Source: Plasmodium malariae (Eukaryota; Apicomplexa; Aconoidasida; Haemosporida; Plasmodiidae). From it: a stretch of DNA of 64,000 nt. This document shows positions 61,059-64,000 of the stretch, piece by piece. The stretch spans positions 62,001 through 126,000 of the forward strand of contig NW_021638313.1 in assembly GCF_900090045.1 (NCBI RefSeq), given 5' to 3'. The position numbers were made by a program, and so were the translations under genes. Under the pieces are notes generated by a model that was not told where the DNA came from, did not search any database, and was given only the letters and a program-made list of their open reading frames with translations. How positions within the stretch are numbered: the stretch's first letter is position 1; each line of letters opens with the position of its first letter.

Positions 61059-63637
61059 TTATAGAAACTGTTTTTCTTCTATTTCATCCGATTTGTCTAC
61101 TGTTCTATCACTAACTATAGAATTTGCATATAAGTCATCATCTCTTATCCAATCTTCTATTTCATTCCTGAAACTATCTTTCCATATATGAGCATCAAAT
61201 TCCTCATTTCTTTTATTTTCTATATCATTGTTATTACATTCAATTATATTTTCTGTAATTTCTTGTTTTTTACTTGAATATCCTTTTCCCTTCCATTCAT
61301 TTATGGATCTATCCAAATATGATTCCCTATTATCAAAATTCACCTCTTTTTTATATTCTTCTAACATGGACATAAGTACTAGAATACAGAGCATTGTTAA
61401 TAATTTTTTTTTTATATATTTACATAATTCTTCATAATTTTCTTTGTGCTGCAATTCTTCTATATTCATTAGTGTTACATAATTCTTTGTATCTTCCTTT
61501 ACGCATTCATCTGACATAATGTTTAAATCCATATCCAATTCCTTAATCCATTCCTGTTCCAAATATTGTTCTATAATAATACCCTTTTTCGATATCCAGT
61601 GTTTCCATAGATCTTTTTCTATTTCTAAAAATGGAAAGTTGTGATTTTCATTAGATGATTTCTTTTTTAATTCATCTCTTTCTTGTATGTAAGCTATTTC
61701 TTTTTTCCATTCATTTTTCAAATTATTATACCAGTCTTCTTTTTTCAATTTTTCAAAAAGATATCTATGTCTTTCTACCCATTTATTCCATAGAATATTT
61801 TGTTTCTCAATATCATTGCTACTTTTAATATTTTCTGTTATTAGATCATTATATGTTAAATTAGGATAGGTTCTATAATCCTTTTTTGTGAACTCATCTA
61901 GACAAATTTTTAAGAATGCTTCTTTGTTGTTTTCCCAATCTTCATTTCTGCATTCTTCAAGTACTTCCATATGTACTTCTATTATGGTTTTGGATCTGTC
62001 TTTTTTTCGTTTTGATAAGTATACATTTTTTGTAAGTTCATTTATTTTAATTTTTTTTATGATTTCTTCATCATCATATATTGGGTGTTCTAGATTATCA
62101 TGTGTTAAAAACTCACTTTTTCCCCCCCAATGCGATGGTATTAGAATTCTCAAAAAGTTCATTTGTCTTTTTTTTACCTTTTTTTTTTTTTTTAACAGAC
62201 TTATTAATACGCACTAACATAAAAAGAAAAAAGGAATTATTAAATAAATCATTGTTATTATAGTATGTTTATTATTTTTTTAAGCTTATATTTTTATTTT
62301 ACTTTAATAAAAAAAGAAAATACAATAATAGTTAAAATGCTTATTAATATAGATATTATGTTTGTGGTAGACACATATCCTTCTGGATCTGTAATATTTT
62401 TTTAAATACATATATTTTTTTATAAATTATTTATAAAATAGTGAAATAAATAGCATTGGTGGTACCTGTTGTTGTAGAATGTGAAGAATGATCAGTAGAA
62501 ATTAAGCCAAAATTGGGTGAAGCAGTATAGGTCGAAATATCTTTAGGATTAGGAAGTGCTACTGAATTTTCTGGAATTGGAGATTGTAATCTAGGAGATT
62601 CTTCTCTTTTTGAGTCTACATATTTATTAGCTGTAGTAATTTTTAATTCTACAGACAGTGAAGATTCTGTATCTTCATTTTCTGCAGTTCCATCTTGGCT
62701 AATTGAACTTTCAGTTGCTGTTTGAAGTGGAGATATCTCTAAAGGTGGAGCTTCCGCTTTGGGAGAATCTTCTCCTTGAGATAGATCTTGATTTTTAGGT
62801 TTAACGGATTCTCGAGAGTTATATTCACTTTCTGACTCTTGCGAAACTTCATCTAGTTTTTTAGGTGTCTTTTCTTCTCTTAAAATTATATCAGACACTA
62901 AGCATGTATTAATTCCTTGGAATGTTTTGGATTCGAGTATGTTGCATTTTTTTGTTGGAAATTGGGATAAATGTTCTTTGCTTCGGCAATTTTTGTATAA
63001 CTGAACCTTCTTATTATTAAAATGAACCATCCTTTCTTTAATCCACACATTATATTCTCTACATTTACTTATGCAGTTAGTATCACTCTTACAATTATAT
63101 TTATTACCTTTTTCTTTGAATGAATTTAGATATTTCAGATATTCTTGTTTTTGTTCACAGAAATCTTCTGCTTCATAATTTAATACTAAAATTTCTTTAT
63201 CATTCTCATCTAAAATCATAGGACATCCTCCATATTTGGTTAGTGCTGCATGGTAATTTTCGTAAAAAGTCCTTAATGCTCCTTTCCATCTATTTTGATC
63301 AATATATTTTGTTCGAGGAATTCTACTAATTACATGAGTATTCAGTGCTAGACATTTTTTCCTGAAATCATCTTTGTTATTCTCTTTTTGTATAGATGCA
63401 GTTTCACTTCGAATATAAGCTCCAGTTTGTGTAAATAGAGAATATGTAAGGAAATGCAATGCCCCGAAAGATTGAACTCTTAAATTCTAGTTTCAAAATA
63501 ATTATTAAGATTTATTTAAAAATAAATATTTATGTAAATTCTATTACGACATTTTTAATCATAAATAAACAACTTATGAATAAATGTAACCATATTAAAA
63601 AACAAAAAAATATTACCGAAGATAAACATTCTTCCAT
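61059..63637 (-). CDS. STP1 protein, four exons, intact
   Basis: Exons on the minus strand: 63637-63617 (MEECLSS), 63486-62466, 62388-62303 and 62213-61059, all GT..AG and in phase, giving about 760 residues. Exon 2 has the ectodomain (FRKKCLALN, YIDQNRW, YGGCPMIL, CKSDTNCISKC) and an acidic Ser/Pro/Thr-rich stalk. Exon 3 begins DPEGYVSTTN and supplies the TM (residues ~361-383). Exon 4 (384 residues) is the Trp-spaced cytoplasmic domain. Its closest relative here is copy 1: exons 1, 3 and 4 have identical lengths and exon 4 is highly similar, while the ectodomain is much more divergent. That is expected for a surface-exposed variable region. Exon 2 was started at AAT after CTAG because the preceding codon in frame is the TAG of the acceptor itself. 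Confidence 0.93.
62179..62193 (-). repeat. A15 tract inside STP1 exon 4
   Basis: Same 15-base coding A run as in copy 1 (1336-1350), encoding lysines right after the TM. Confidence 0.85.
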
Positions 63638-64000
63638 ATTTATACTATATTAATAATATATTTGTGGTAACTATCAATTAACTGCAAAATACAAATTTAT
63701 ATCTTATTATACATCAATAGTGAAATTTTAAAATAATAAATCATAAATCATAATAAAAAGAAATTACGAGATTACCATTTATTTAATAATTTTTTATATC
63801 AAAGTATAAAATAACTAAATATATTAATATTTATTTTATATGATTAAAATATACATTTACATTAGAGAGTTATATAACTTTAGATATATATTAATAATAT
63901 TGTGTTACTACAACACAGTTAAGTATATATGTCAATATAAAAATAATAGTTCATTTACAAAATAAAATCAAAATAACTTAAAATAAAAAATTACATATAA
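63638..64000. other. Upstream region of STP1 copy 3
   Basis: AT-rich promoter side of the minus-strand STP1. CTATTGATGTAT, about 75 bases before the ATG, resembles GCTATTGATAC upstream of copy 1 (about 2885). No gene. Confidence 0.4.

Overview
The window is extremely AT-rich, with multi-exon genes (GT..AG introns, pyrimidine-rich acceptors) and many decayed gene copies. The families present are STP1, fam-l and fam-m, plus PIR and tryptophan-rich relics. fam-l and fam-m are known from Plasmodium malariae and its close relatives, so this is very probably an internal piece of a P. malariae(-like) subtelomere. No telomere tract, rRNA, tRNA, CRISPR or bacterial-type element is visible.

Layout. 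A four-exon STP1 gene lies on the minus strand at the left end (216-2807). A second STP1 on the plus strand (10023-12541) is broken by a one-base frameshift. The middle 35 kb is a plus-strand series of two-exon exported two-TM genes: fam-l at 16850, fam-m at 28283, fam-l at 35711, fam-l at 48086 and fam-m at 52398, plus a decayed fam-m near 25.4 kb. Among them are relics of other families: two paralogous copies of a multi-exon gene I cannot identify (21.3-23.0 and 39.7-41.4 kb), two copies of a two-exon signal-peptide/TM gene (13.7-14.9 and 43.8-44.9 kb), a PIR pseudogene on the minus strand (32.2-32.9 kb), PIR-like scraps (6.1 and 30.9 kb), an exported-protein relic on the minus strand (23.0-23.5 kb) and a tryptophan-rich antigen pseudogene on the minus strand (57.2-58.2 kb). 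A third, intact STP1 closes the window on the minus strand (61059-63637).

How the genes relate. All intact genes encode membrane proteins likely to be exported to, or displayed on, the infected red cell. STP1 has a cysteine-containing ectodomain, one TM exon and a Trp-rich cytoplasmic domain. fam-l and fam-m have a hydrophobic first exon, a PEXEL-like RLLxK/I motif and two TM segments. The five fam-l/fam-m genes share two positional upstream motifs (about -370 to -440 and -69 to -75 from the ATG), and the three STP1 copies share a purine-rich 3' flanking block, which suggests coordinated family-level expression. Most remaining sequence is A+T-rich intergenic DNA with homopolymer and (TA)n tracts.

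All family assignments come from motif recognition and reading; no database search was run.
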